DNA of 39,294 nucleotides. Source: Gemmatimonadota bacterium (GTDB taxonomy: Bacteria; Latescibacterota; UBA2968). Shown in pieces: positions 16,739 to 25,572 of this stretch. The position numbers and the translations under genes were made by a program. Positions within the stretch are counted from its first letter, which is position 1. Every line of letters begins with the position of its first letter. The DNA lies in the NCBI GenBank assembly GCA_026706845.1, contig JAPOXY010000171.1:1-39294 (forward strand), written 5' to 3'. The notes under the pieces were generated by a model, which was not told the origin of the DNA, did not search any database, and saw only the letters and a program-made list of their open reading frames with translations.

Positions 16739-16925
16739 GCCACCCAACACCACTCCAGGGCGGGTGTTTCTTCATCGTGAACTGGTCTGGAACTGCGACC
16801 AGTCCTAATTGATTGAACTGCTGGCGCAGTTGTACACCGCTCACTCGCCTTCATACACCGTCTCACTATTCCTACTTCCTACTTCTTACTTTCTACTTCA
16901 TCCTTCCTACTTCTTACTTCCTACT
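16728..16925. other. non-coding gap between aroQ and nadD, mostly repeat tracts
   Basis: No open frame with an SD is seen. Besides the two repeat tracts there are small inverted repeats, such as AACTGC with GCAGTT near 16818-16834 and CTGGT with ACCAG near 16782-16802. No clean U-tailed terminator is visible for either convergent gene. Confidence 0.6.
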
Positions 16926-16928
16926 TCA
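16869..16928. repeat. pyrimidine-rich TTCCTACTTC repeat tract
   Basis: About 60 bases made almost only of 7-base units of the TACTTCC / TACTTCT kind. It reaches into the last codon of the nadD-like gene. It may pair with the purine tract at 16707-16738 to form a large stem. Confidence 0.8.
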
Positions 16929-17651
16929 TTTGTAAAGGTCAAATGCCTCAATAAATTGGGCGACAGATTCTGGCACGAGGTCTGTGATGGGATCTCCTCC
17001 TCGGATGCGGTTGCGTACCTCAGTAGAGGAAATATTGCCAAAGGATGGGGGTAATTGAAGAGGGTGTACGCGGTTTGCAAAAGGCGCGCATTCGGGGTGT
17101 GACATAAATCTGTGAAAGACTTCCCGAGAAGGATTTTCGCGGTTGGCAGATACAATGTGGCACAGTGAAAATAGCACTTTGAGTTCGGCGGGCATGTCGG
17201 TGTAATAGCGCGGGTCAAAGATGCGTATTAAGGTGTCGTGGCCGACGAGAAAGTAGATTTGGGTGTCGGGTGAAAAATGTGCTCTGAGTGCGTGTGCTTT
17301 GTCGATAAAGCGGGCATGGCTACATCCAGCAATTGACAGGCAGGTGTCTAACTGGGTATCAGAATTCGCGTAATTGACCATCATGGCGAGGCGTTGGCCC
17401 AGATCTGCACCAAAGAGGGCTTTATCGACATTGGTTTTGGCGAGGAGGAGGACGATTTCGTCAAAGTTAAAAGCATTTTGAGCATGGTGTACAAGTGCCT
17501 CATGGGCAAGGGTGAGCGGATTGAAGGATGCGTCGAGTACCCCGATATGTTTGGGTTGCGGAGGTGCGGCTCGATGTACAAATCGCACCACAGGGGAATT
17601 TTGGGGATCGAGGCTATCCATGAGGATGTGGTAGTTTTCAGGGGAGGACAT
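16926..17651 (-). CDS. nicotinate/nicotinamide-nucleotide adenylyltransferase-like protein
   Basis: A 241-residue nucleotidyltransferase of the NadD/NMNAT superfamily, which adenylates NaMN or NMN on the way to NAD. The nucleotide-binding start GVLDASFNPLTLAHEAL has T47-x-A-H50, an (H/T)xGH variant with Ala for Gly; the C-terminal NISSTEVRNRIRGG gives the ISSTxxR motif. The extra N-terminal stretch of about 35 residues precedes the fold. There is no SD at ATG 17651. It converges on aroQ and diverges from the LolA-like gene. It could be another member of the superfamily acting on a related nucleotide. Confidence 0.75.
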   Translation of the reverse strand: MSSPENYHILMDSLDPQNSPVVRFVHRAAPPQPKHIGVLDASFNPLTLAHEALVHHAQNAFNFDEIVLLLAKTNVDKALFGADLGQRLAMMVNYANSDTQLDTCLSIAGCSHARFIDKAHALRAHFSPDTQIYFLVGHDTLIRIFDPRYYTDMPAELKVLFSLCHIVSANRENPSREVFHRFMSHPECAPFANRVHPLQLPPSFGNISSTEVRNRIRGGDPITDLVPESVAQFIEAFDLYK

Positions 17652-17699
17652 GGTGAGGGAAATTTATGTTAGAGGCAGGTATGGGGCAAGGAGAAATAC

Positions 17700-18458
17700 G
17701 TGAAGATATTACAAATGATTTACCGATTGTTTTTAGTGGTCCTGTTTGCCTATCCCGTTGTGCCTTTGGCATCTGAGCGGGATGTGGAATCTATTGTGAG
17801 AAAAATTGACGAACTTTACCGCAGCAAAGCCAGTGTGGCGGATATGGAGATGCAGATTGTTACGCCGCACTGGGAACGCACGCTGTCGCTGAGGATTTGG
17901 ACAAAGGGGATGGATAAGACTTTTATACGCATTGACGCGCCCAAAAAGGAAAAGGGCGTTACAACGCTGCGTATCGGCAACGAAATGTGGAACTATCTCC
18001 CAAAGACCAACAAGGTGATAAAAGTGCCGCCCTCGATGATGATGGGGTCGTGGATGGGGTCGGATTTTACGAATGATGACCTCGTCAAAGAGTCGTCAAT
18101 GCTCAACGATTATATCTACGATCTAATTGTGCCGGATGACGCGCAACCGGGTCATCTTTACATCCGGTTCGTTCCAAAGGAAGATTCTCCGATTGTTTGG
18201 GGCAAGCTCATCACAGCTGTGCGGGCAGATGATCTGATTCCGGTGTGGCAACATTTCTACGATGAGAAGGGCAATTTGATGCGGATCTTGAATTTCAAAG
18301 AGATTGTGTCATTTGGCGGCAAGACGATTCCATCTTTGATGGAGATGGTGCCGCAGAACAAGGACAGGCATAAAACCGTTATGCGCTATCTCAGGGCCGA
18401 GTTTGATGTACAGATAGGTGACGATGTATTCACGCGGCGCAATCTCCAGAGGAAATGA
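17700..18458 (+). CDS. LolA-like outer-membrane lipoprotein-sorting protein
   Basis: A 252-residue periplasmic protein. Residues 1-24 look like a Sec signal peptide (hydrophobic core LFLVVLFAYPVVPL, cleavage near LAS/ER). The rest matches the LolA-like family found beside FtsX-type transporters: repeated beta strands with ERTLSLRIWTKG, RIGNEMWNYLPKTNKV and the SMMMGSWMGSDFTNDDLV block. A LolA-fold half-barrel carries acyl chains across the periplasm. GTG start at 17700 with AAGGAG six bases upstream. It overlaps the next gene as ATGA, first of a five-gene operon. Confidence 0.85.
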   Translation: MKILQMIYRLFLVVLFAYPVVPLASERDVESIVRKIDELYRSKASVADMEMQIVTPHWERTLSLRIWTKGMDKTFIRIDAPKKEKGVTTLRIGNEMWNYLPKTNKVIKVPPSMMMGSWMGSDFTNDDLVKESSMLNDYIYDLIVPDDAQPGHLYIRFVPKEDSPIVWGKLITAVRADDLIPVWQHFYDEKGNLMRILNFKEIVSFGGKTIPSLMEMVPQNKDRHKTVMRYLRAEFDVQIGDDVFTRRNLQRK

Positions 18459-19672
18459 CGATGCTCAAAATAGCATTTCGCAATATTTTTCGCCAGAGGC
18501 GTCGCACTGTGTTGACTGCGCTTGCTATGATCGTGGGATTCACGCTTTCGTCGGTCTTTATTGGCTGGTCAGATGGCGCATATTCGGATATTATTTCAAT
18601 GTTCACGCGGAATCGCATCGGGCATATTCAGGTGCATTGCGCGGGCTATCTCGACAAGCCATCGCTTTACGATGTGATCGACAGTTATGAATCCATCGGC
18701 GAGAAGATTGCCGGGGTTGAAGGCGTTGAGGCGTGGGCACCGCGCATCTATTCGGCAGGGCTCGGTTCGGTGGGCGATAAGACGATGGGGGTGCAAATCA
18801 TCGGCGTAGATGTGGGGCGTGAGGTGAAGGCCACGCGGTTTGATCGGAAGATCACCAGTGGGGCGATATTTTCAGACGCCGCCGCGCGCGAAGCGATTCT
18901 CGGCGTTGGGCTGGCGCGCATTCTGAAGGCGGATGTTGGTCGCGAAATTGTGCTCGTTACACAGGGCACGGATGGCGCAATCGCCAATGATTTATACACG
19001 ATTATCGGCATTGCAGAAAGCGGTGATAAAGCGACTGATCGGATGGCGTGCTATCTCCATATTGATGACGCGCAGGACTTGCTCGTGCTCGACGGGCGCG
19101 TTCATGAAATCGCCGTGATCGCCGAAGCGTTGGATCGCGTCCCCAAAATCACTGCGGCGATTGAGGCACAGATCAACGACACAAGGCTCGAGGTGTCGCC
19201 GTGGCAGGTTGTCGCCAAATCATTTTATCGCGCGATGCAGGCCGATAGACAGGGCGATTTTATAGGACGCATGATTATTATGCTGATCGTCGCTATTGGC
19301 GTGCTGAATACGGTGCTGATGTCGGTGCTGGAGCGCACGCGAGAGTACGGCGTATTGAAAGCGATGGGGACAAAGCCGGGTCAGATCTTCGGAGTGGTGG
19401 TGGCTGAAGTGGCGTTTATCGCGCTTGGCAGCATTTTTATTGGGGCATTGTTCGGTGCGGGACTCAATTACTTGCTGTCGATCTACGGCATCTCACTGCC
19501 GCAAGAGTTCTCCTATGGCGGTATTGTGTTTCAGACGATGTACGCCGCGGTCACTGTGCGAAGCCTTGCAATTCCCGCAGTTACGGTCCTTGTCTCTGCA
19601 ATTTTTGTCAGTCTGTTTCCCGCGCTGAGAGCAGCGCGAATTGCTCCGGCCAGCGCGATGAGAACGCATTAG
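18455..19672 (+). CDS. FtsX/LolC-type ABC permease (first)
   Basis: A 405-residue inner-membrane protein of the MacB/FtsX permease class. One TM at about 20-40 is followed by a large periplasmic domain (about 45-265), then three TMs starting near MIIMLIVAIGVLNTVLMS. The cytoplasmic coupling loop SVLERTREYGVLKAMGT is the class hallmark. It overlaps the LolA-like gene by 4 bases and precedes a second permease by 5 bases, as expected for a LolC/LolE-like heterodimer powered by the ATPase two genes on. Confidence 0.9.
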   Translation: MTMLKIAFRNIFRQRRRTVLTALAMIVGFTLSSVFIGWSDGAYSDIISMFTRNRIGHIQVHCAGYLDKPSLYDVIDSYESIGEKIAGVEGVEAWAPRIYSAGLGSVGDKTMGVQIIGVDVGREVKATRFDRKITSGAIFSDAAAREAILGVGLARILKADVGREIVLVTQGTDGAIANDLYTIIGIAESGDKATDRMACYLHIDDAQDLLVLDGRVHEIAVIAEALDRVPKITAAIEAQINDTRLEVSPWQVVAKSFYRAMQADRQGDFIGRMIIMLIVAIGVLNTVLMSVLERTREYGVLKAMGTKPGQIFGVVVAEVAFIALGSIFIGALFGAGLNYLLSIYGISLPQEFSYGGIVFQTMYAAVTVRSLAIPAVTVLVSAIFVSLFPALRAARIAPASAMRTH

Positions 19673-19677
19673 GAACT

Positions 19678-20907
19678 ATGTCCTGGATACTGATAAAGCT
19701 CGCGTGGCAGAATCTCTTTCGGCATAAACGCCGCTCCATTATTGCTGCAACAGCAATGGGAATTGGACTTGCGGCACTTATCTTTGCCGATGCACTCTGG
19801 TTGGGGATGGAGCGGAACATGGTCAAAACGGCGACCGCATCATTTCTGGGAGATGCACAGATTCATCGGGAGGGTTTTTCCGACGAGCAAGCAGTTGAGT
19901 TGACGATTAACCATCTCGATGCGGTGGTCGTCAATCTTCAGCGAGAAGGTATTGTGGCGCACTTCACCTTGCGGACGTTTGCCTTTGGTATGATAACTTC
20001 ACCTGCAACTGTTGCGGCGGTCAATCTCGTGGGCGTCGAACCATCTACCGAGCAGTATCTGTCTCAGATTGACGATGCGATTATTGAAGGCGCATATTTT
20101 GAGGGATCAAATTCGCGGGATATTGTCATGGGCGAGGAACTCGCGGAACGCCTTGAGGTGGGATTAAACGACAGGATTGTCGTGACGGTGGCGCAAGCCG
20201 GGAGCGGCGATCTCTCTCAGGAGATGTTTCGCGTTTCTGGAATTTATCGTTTTGCCGATGAGGGGATGAACAGCGGCATGGCGTTTATTCGATTGGGGAA
20301 GGCGCAGCAGATGCTCGCTCTCGGCACAGGCGCGCACGAGATCGCGCTGAAGTTTATCGATTCGACATCAGCGGAGGATCAGAATCTGCTGTTTTGGAAA
20401 ACTTATTGGCAAGGGGGAAACAAAGCGCGCAGTTGGATAGAGGTTTTGCCAGAGGTGCAAGCGATGTTCGAGATGTCGAAGTTCAGCAAGTACATTATGG
20501 GCGTTGTGCTGTTTGGCGTGGTTGTTTTTGGCATTGTCAATACGCTGTTTATGTCGCTTTACGAACGGATGTTTGAATTTGGCGTGTTGCGCGCAATTGG
20601 CACGCGGCCGTTTGGCATGGCGCAGCTGATTCTGTTTGAGGCGGGGGCATTGGCTGTTCTGGGTATTATTTTGGGTACGGTTTTTGGATTTTGTGTCACT
20701 GTAATTTTTTCAACGATTGGTATTGACTATACGGGGATCGAGATGATGGGCATCACCATGCAGGAGTTGATCTATCCGGAGATGCGTATCCAACCGTTTA
20801 TTTTTTATTCGATCTGGATCTTTGTTTTTACAATTATCGCCGGGCTGTACCCGGCGCGGTATGCGGCAAGGATGTCTGCGGCAACGGCGATGCGAAGAAG
20901 TTTTTGA
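19678..20907 (+). CDS. FtsX/LolE-type ABC permease (second)
   Basis: A 409-residue permease with the same plan as its neighbour: TM near 18-38, periplasmic domain, then three C-terminal TMs with the coupling loop SLYERMFEFGVLRAIGT. The two are divergent in sequence, so they probably form the two non-equivalent halves of one transporter rather than a recent duplication. AGGA lies four bases before the ATG. Confidence 0.9.
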   Translation: MSWILIKLAWQNLFRHKRRSIIAATAMGIGLAALIFADALWLGMERNMVKTATASFLGDAQIHREGFSDEQAVELTINHLDAVVVNLQREGIVAHFTLRTFAFGMITSPATVAAVNLVGVEPSTEQYLSQIDDAIIEGAYFEGSNSRDIVMGEELAERLEVGLNDRIVVTVAQAGSGDLSQEMFRVSGIYRFADEGMNSGMAFIRLGKAQQMLALGTGAHEIALKFIDSTSAEDQNLLFWKTYWQGGNKARSWIEVLPEVQAMFEMSKFSKYIMGVVLFGVVVFGIVNTLFMSLYERMFEFGVLRAIGTRPFGMAQLILFEAGALAVLGIILGTVFGFCVTVIFSTIGIDYTGIEMMGITMQELIYPEMRIQPFIFYSIWIFVFTIIAGLYPARYAARMSAATAMRRSF

Positions 20908-20920
20908 AGAGGATATCGCG

Positions 20921-21610
20921 GTGTCTGTAATTGTGACAGAAGGGGTGACCAGAGTTTATTCGGGCGATGGCGTGCCCGTTCACGCCTTGCGCGGGATTGA
21001 TCTGACCATTGAGCGCGGCGAATTTGCAGCATTGGTTGGGCCGTCTGGGTCGGGGAAAACGACTTTTCTCAATATTATCTCCGGGCTGGATACACCAACA
21101 GATGGAAAGGTATGGCTCAATGGCAAACTTTTGTCGCGCATGAGCGGTAATGCACTTTCGGATTTTCGGCGAGACAATATCGGATTTATTTTTCAAGCGT
21201 ATAATTTGATTCCGGTGCTGACTGTCGAGGAGAATATCGAGTATATTATGCTTCTGCAAAAGATACCCAAATCCGAGCGGCACGAGCGGGTGCTGGCGAT
21301 ACTGGAGGAAGTGGGATTGGGTGGGATGGCGAGTCGCATGCCAACGCAACTTTCAGGTGGACAGCAACAGCGGGTTGCGATTGCGCGGGCCATGGTTTCT
21401 CAGCCAGCGATTATTCTGGCGGATGAACCGACAGCGAATCTCGATTCAAAGATTGGCGCAGAGTTGCTCGATATGATGTATCGACTCAATACGCAGACTG
21501 GAATGACATTTATTTTTTCTACGCACGATCCGATGGTGATGGCGCGCGCAAGGCGGCTGATTACGCTGAAAGACGGAGAGATTGAGCGCGATGAGGTGGG
21601 GACGCTATGA
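20921..21610 (+). CDS. lolD: LolD-type ABC transporter ATP-binding protein
   Basis: A 229-residue ATPase of the MacB/LolD/FtsE class that powers FtsX-type permeases. Walker A G40-PSGSGKT47, Q-loop FQAYNLIPVL (91-100), signature LSGGQ (144-148), Walker B IILADEP (164-170) and switch His202 are all intact. GTG at 20921 is chosen since AGAGGA lies seven bases upstream and the N-terminus then matches the family; an upstream frame start inside the permease gene would add 33 unrelated residues. Its stop overlaps the barrel gene start as ATGA. Confidence 0.92.
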   Translation: MSVIVTEGVTRVYSGDGVPVHALRGIDLTIERGEFAALVGPSGSGKTTFLNIISGLDTPTDGKVWLNGKLLSRMSGNALSDFRRDNIGFIFQAYNLIPVLTVEENIEYIMLLQKIPKSERHERVLAILEEVGLGGMASRMPTQLSGGQQQRVAIARAMVSQPAIILADEPTANLDSKIGAELLDMMYRLNTQTGMTFIFSTHDPMVMARARRLITLKDGEIERDEVGTL

Positions 21611-22788
21611 GATGGCTTGTTGGGGCAATGATCGCGCTTTTGCCACAAGCTGTCACGGCTGCACAACTGGGTGGTTTTTACAAGGGTTTTTCCGTCGCCT
21701 TTGATTCGCCACAAGCAGGTGTTCCCGTGAAGGGTATGGTGAGTAATCGGCTGCGGCTCAATCTCATCAATTCGTTCAGCGAGCACATCTCGATTGATCT
21801 CGCCTACGACTTTATCCTGCGTATTCAAGATTCGACGCTGTTTGAGAATCAGGCGGAGGTCCTTGCTATTGATCCGCACGATTATCGCGTTGCCGATCTG
21901 GAGTCGCCTATTTATCCCGGCGAAAATGATCCTGTCGGCAGCGTTGGCGTGTTTCAAAACCTCGACCGCGCCAGCGTGATCGCGCGTTTGTCATTTGCAG
22001 ATGTGATTGTCGGGCGTCAGGCGATTGCGTGGGGGAGTGCGCGGGTCGTCAATCCGACGGATGTGATCGCGCCGTTTACTTACGGCGAATTGGATACAGA
22101 AGATCGACCTGGTGTCGATGCCGTGCGTGTGCGCGTCCCTATCGGAGTACTGAGCGAAGTCGATGTGGGGTATGTGTTTGGACGAGACTTCGCGGTTGAT
22201 CAGAGCGCGTTTTTTGTTCGCGGTCAATTCAATGCTGCGGAGACCGATATGTCGCCGCTGCTCGTCCGTTTCCGCGAGCAGTTGCTCGTTGGTATTGATG
22301 TTGCGCGTGGTATTGGGCGTGTTGGTGCGTGGATAGAGGGTGCTCGCGTTTTTTCGATGGGACGAGATGCGAGCGACTATTTTCGCGTATCTACAGGCAT
22401 AGATTACAGCTTCGGTGGCGAGACTTATGGATTCATCGAATACCACTTCAACGGAGCGGGGGTGCGCGACCCTGAAGATTATCTCATCAACTTAGGTCGT
22501 CCGGCATATCGCGATGCTGCTGTTTATCTTATGGGTACCTATTACTTCGCGCTCGGTATCACCCATCAACTCTCGCCACTGGTCGCGTCGAGTGGGCAGT
22601 TTCTCACCAATATCACGGATCCGTCGTTCTTTTTTTCGCCTGCTATCGAATACAATATCGCGCGGGATTTCTACCTTTCTGCAGGTGCGTTTATCGGCAT
22701 TGGCGATCATCCGAAAGGCGAGCATTTTCAATCCGAGTTCGGCGGGTATTCCAATATTCTGTTTTTTTCGTTCCGAATTTACTACTGA
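21607..22788 (+). CDS. outer-membrane beta-barrel protein of the LolA/FtsX operon
   Basis: A 393-residue protein I do not recognise as a named family. A signal peptide (1-18, cleavage near VTA/AQ) is followed by alternating strand patterns with many aromatic ends, and the chain ends in SFRIYY, an aromatic C-terminus typical of BAM-inserted barrels. The segment VGRQAIAWGSARVVNPTDV is like alginate-porin or DUF1302-type barrels (weak resemblance). It overlaps lolD by 4 bases and is the last gene of the operon, so it is probably the outer-membrane end of the same export line (inference). Confidence 0.75.
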   Translation: MRWLVGAMIALLPQAVTAAQLGGFYKGFSVAFDSPQAGVPVKGMVSNRLRLNLINSFSEHISIDLAYDFILRIQDSTLFENQAEVLAIDPHDYRVADLESPIYPGENDPVGSVGVFQNLDRASVIARLSFADVIVGRQAIAWGSARVVNPTDVIAPFTYGELDTEDRPGVDAVRVRVPIGVLSEVDVGYVFGRDFAVDQSAFFVRGQFNAAETDMSPLLVRFREQLLVGIDVARGIGRVGAWIEGARVFSMGRDASDYFRVSTGIDYSFGGETYGFIEYHFNGAGVRDPEDYLINLGRPAYRDAAVYLMGTYYFALGITHQLSPLVASSGQFLTNITDPSFFFSPAIEYNIARDFYLSAGAFIGIGDHPKGEHFQSEFGGYSNILFFSFRIYY

Positions 22789-22860
22789 CGCAATTCAGGC
22801 TTTCATCATTTTTTCTTGACTTCACCTTCACTACGCGTTTTCATATCAGCGCACCAGGAC

Positions 22861-22880
22861 AACTGATAACAGTTTTTTTA
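22861..22880 (+). terminator. weak hairpin with T tract before the isomerase gene
   Basis: AACTG (22861-22865) and CAGTT (22870-22874) form a 5-bp stem with loop ATAA, running into seven T residues. The SD of the next gene begins four bases later. It is too short to be a sure terminator. Confidence 0.3.
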
Positions 22881-22896
22881 CTCAGGAGGTAATGCG

Positions 22897-23760
22897 ATGC
22901 ATGTGGGTATGCGAATCCCGCCGATGGGGCGGGAAATGGGTCTTGAAGGAATTATTCAGTGGGCATCAGAAAACGGTTTGGGGTCAATTGATTTGCCCGA
23001 AGTAGATGCTGAGATTCGCAAGATGTGTGACAGTGCTGGGATTGGGATGGGTACTGTGGATTGGGGAGCAGGGGGTGGGTTGTTGAGCAAAGATGATGGT
23101 GCGCGAGGAGAAGCTATGGCCGCGATGAAGGCGCGCATTCAGGCGGTTGGCGCATATGGTTCAGGGGTGATTTTTTTGTGTTTGGCTCCCGACGACCGAT
23201 TGCAGGCTCGGGCCGAAACGTTTGAGGTGTTTAAGCAGGTCTATCCAGAGATTGTGAAAGAGGCAGAAGCACACGAGGTTTTTCTCGCAATTGAACCCTG
23301 GCCTGGCCCGGCACCAGCATATCCAAATTTGGGTTGTACGCCCGAGACTTTGCGGGCGATTTTTGAGGTTGTTCCGTCCCCCAATTTGGGTATTTGTTAC
23401 GATCCGTCGCATTTTGCACGCATTGGCGTGGATTACAAGCGGGTGCTGATGGAGTTTGGCAGTCGGGTGCGGCATGTGCATGCAAAGGATACCGAGTTGT
23501 TGGCGGATGGACTGTACGAGTTTGGCTGCCTGGGCCAATCGTTTGGTCAGCGCTACGGTTATGGCGAGGGGTGGTGGCGTTATTGCATTCCCGGATGGGG
23601 CGTGGTGGATTGGAAATGGGTGGTTGCGCGTCTGGAAGAATTGGGCTATGATGGACCGCTGGCCATTGAATTGGAAGACCACCGCTATAGCGGCAGTGCC
23701 AAAAAGAATGCGGCGGGTATTTTGGCTGCGAAGAGCTATCTCGAAGATATTTTGGGATGA
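22897..23760 (+). CDS. sugar phosphate isomerase/epimerase-like TIM-barrel protein
   Basis: A 287-residue xylose-isomerase-like TIM-barrel enzyme. Metal-site segments are visible: AIEPWPGPAPAYPN (Glu), ICYDPSHFARIGVD (Asp/His), RHVHAKDTELL (His), and IELEDHRY (Glu) at the barrel end; the WRYCIPGWGVVDW segment is typical of this subgroup. A strong AGGAGG precedes the ATG. It stands alone between the barrel gene and a terminator. It is distinct from the relative at 7806 and the substrate is unknown. Confidence 0.87.
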   Translation: MHVGMRIPPMGREMGLEGIIQWASENGLGSIDLPEVDAEIRKMCDSAGIGMGTVDWGAGGGLLSKDDGARGEAMAAMKARIQAVGAYGSGVIFLCLAPDDRLQARAETFEVFKQVYPEIVKEAEAHEVFLAIEPWPGPAPAYPNLGCTPETLRAIFEVVPSPNLGICYDPSHFARIGVDYKRVLMEFGSRVRHVHAKDTELLADGLYEFGCLGQSFGQRYGYGEGWWRYCIPGWGVVDWKWVVARLEELGYDGPLAIELEDHRYSGSAKKNAAGILAAKSYLEDILG

Positions 23761-23776
23761 ACTGATCGATAAGGTT

Positions 23777-23818
23777 AAGCCCCCACAAGCGATGTCCTGT
23801 GGGGGCTTTTTGTTTTTT
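23777..23818 (+). terminator. strong intrinsic terminator of the isomerase gene
   Basis: Perfect 11-bp arms (23777-23787 with 23799-23809) are followed by a T-rich tract to 23818. The minus-strand sucD stop codon lies inside the T tract, so the two genes are packed end to end. Confidence 0.88.
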
Positions 23819-24704
23819 AATCCGATAGGGCGCGTTTCATTGTTGCGCCCATTTCAGCGGGACTTTCGCACACGTGAATGCCCGCTTCTTGAAGCGCGGC
23901 CATTTTGTCGGCGGCGGTGCCCTGTCCGCCAGAGATAATTGCGCCCGCATGTCCCATGCGTCGCCCCGGGGGCGCTGTTTGACCCGCTATAAAACTGACC
24001 ACGGGTTTGTCAAAGTGCGCTTTGACATAAGCGGCGGCTTCTTCTTCGGCGGTGCCGCCAATTTCCCCGATCATGATGACGGCATCTGTGTCGGGATCGT
24101 CCTTAAAGAGCGCGAGGCAGTCTGTAAAGGTTGTGCCAATGATGGGGTCGCCGCCAATGCCCACACACGACGATTGACCAAAGCCACTATCGGTGAGTTG
24201 GGAGACCGCTTCATAGGTGAGTGTGCCGCTGCGCGAAATGACACCAATGCGCCCTTCGCGGTGAATTGCGCCGGGCATAATGCCGATTTTGCACTTGCCA
24301 GGAGAAATCAGGCCCGGACAATTGGGGCCGATTAAGCGCGTGTTTTTATCGGCCAGGTAGTGTTTGGCTTTTAGCATGTCGAGCACGGGTATGTTCTCGG
24401 AGATGCAAACGACCAGAGGTAGGCCTGCATCGGCTGCTTCCATGATGGTGTCGGCTGCAAAGGGCGCGGGAACAAAATTGGCCGATGCCGTGGCACCTGT
24501 TTGTTCTACGGCATCGGATACAGTATCAAAAACGGGTATGCCCTCCACGCTCTCGCCGCCTTTGCCCGCGTTGACCACGCCGACGACTTGCGTGCCGTAA
24601 TCTACCATTTGTTCCAGGTGAAATCGCGCTTCGCCTCCCATTGCTCTGCTGCTGGAAAAGCTCTGGACGATTACGCGGGTGTTGTTGTCAATGAGGATGC
24701 TCAT
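23817..24704 (-). CDS. sucD: succinyl-CoA synthetase alpha subunit, altered CoA loop
   Basis: The 295-residue alpha subunit of succinate-CoA ligase (TCA cycle, substrate-level phosphorylation). Most of it matches the family closely: [51 protein letters not shown] and the phosphohistidine H252 in GHAGAI. The N-terminal CoA-binding loop, normally G-F-T-G-x-x-G, reads [15 protein letters not shown] (15-29), without those glycines and about five residues longer. GGAG lies five bases before the ATG. rpiA is upstream by 18 bases. No sucC lies in the window, which is unusual since the two subunits are normally adjacent. Confidence 0.9.
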   Translation of the reverse strand: MSILIDNNTRVIVQSFSSSRAMGGEARFHLEQMVDYGTQVVGVVNAGKGGESVEGIPVFDTVSDAVEQTGATASANFVPAPFAADTIMEAADAGLPLVVCISENIPVLDMLKAKHYLADKNTRLIGPNCPGLISPGKCKIGIMPGAIHREGRIGVISRSGTLTYEAVSQLTDSGFGQSSCVGIGGDPIIGTTFTDCLALFKDDPDTDAVIMIGEIGGTAEEEAAAYVKAHFDKPVVSFIAGQTAPPGRRMGHAGAIISGGQGTAADKMAALQEAGIHVCESPAEMGATMKRALSD

Positions 24705-24722
24705 AAAATCTCCAGTATTCGT

Positions 24723-25403
24723 TTACTCAAGCGTTCGTTCTTCGATTGTACCATCTGTTTTGCCGATGATGATGCGGTTTGTCAGGCCTATAAAAAGACC
24801 GCATTCGACTACGCCGCACAAGGCGTTGATTTTTGTTTCGAGCGCGGGCGGGTCGTCAATGCGACCAAAATCGCAATCGATGATGTAATTGCCGTTGTCT
24901 GTGACAAAAGGCGTGTTGTCCTGCGCGTTGCGAAGTGTGGGATGACAGCCCAGGTTTGCGAGCAGGCGTTGTATGGCTTGCCAGCCAAAGGGAATGACCT
25001 CAACGGGCAGGGGAAAAGCCCCGAGGTGTGCCACTGGTTTGGATTCGTCGGCGACGATGATTTCCCTGTCGGATAGAGAGGCGACGATTTTTTCTCGCAA
25101 AAGCGCGCCGCCGCCACCTTTTATGAGGTTAAAGTCCGGGTCGAATTCATCCGCGCCGTCAATGGTCAGGTCAATGCGGGTGACTTTGCCGAAGTCGGTG
25201 AGTGGAATATTTTCCGCTTCCGCCTGAATGCGCGATTGCTCTGAGGTGGGTATGCCGCATATATCGAGTCCTTCAGCGATGCGCTGGCCGAGCTTTTGAA
25301 TTGCAAAAAAAGCCGTTGATCCCGTGCCAAGACCGACGACCATGCCATCTTCGACATATTCGGCAGCCCGTTCTCCTGATAATTGCTTGGGGTTAATGGT
25401 CAT
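24723..25403 (-). CDS. rpiA: ribose-5-phosphate isomerase A
   Basis: RpiA interconverts ribose-5-phosphate and ribulose-5-phosphate in the pentose-phosphate pathway. The chain has GLGTGST near the N-terminus, TSEQSR, the catalytic DLTIDGADEFD, KGGGGALLREK, and VEVIPFGW, all family signatures. ATG at 25403 gives 226 residues, the usual size, starting MTINPKQL; upstream codons to 25487 add an unrelated leader and are rejected. The SD is modest (AAGGGA). It is divergent from the HTH-hydrolase gene and probably co-transcribed with sucD. Confidence 0.95.
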   Translation of the reverse strand: MTINPKQLSGERAAEYVEDGMVVGLGTGSTAFFAIQKLGQRIAEGLDICGIPTSEQSRIQAEAENIPLTDFGKVTRIDLTIDGADEFDPDFNLIKGGGGALLREKIVASLSDREIIVADESKPVAHLGAFPLPVEVIPFGWQAIQRLLANLGCHPTLRNAQDNTPFVTDNGNYIIDCDFGRIDDPPALETKINALCGVVECGLFIGLTNRIIIGKTDGTIEERTLE

Positions 25404-25572
25404 ATCTGTTTTATCCCTTGTGATAAAAACAAGCGAAAGATAAACGGAAGAGAGTGATTTGGCAATGGTTTTGATCCAGACAGGCACGGTATTTTTTTAT
25501 TTATTTTTTTTGGAAATTGTCATACTCTATCAAATAGGCAGGGCAAAGTTATGATTAAATTCGGAGAAAAAT

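Noticed and set aside
16869-16928. Possible CRISPR array
   Set aside because: The units are about 7 bases, adjacent and without spacers; this is a simple repeat.
24645-24660. Sequencing frameshift as cause of the altered SucD CoA loop
   Set aside because: The frame stays open with matching residues on both sides and the change looks like an insertion of about five codons, which a single base error would not give.
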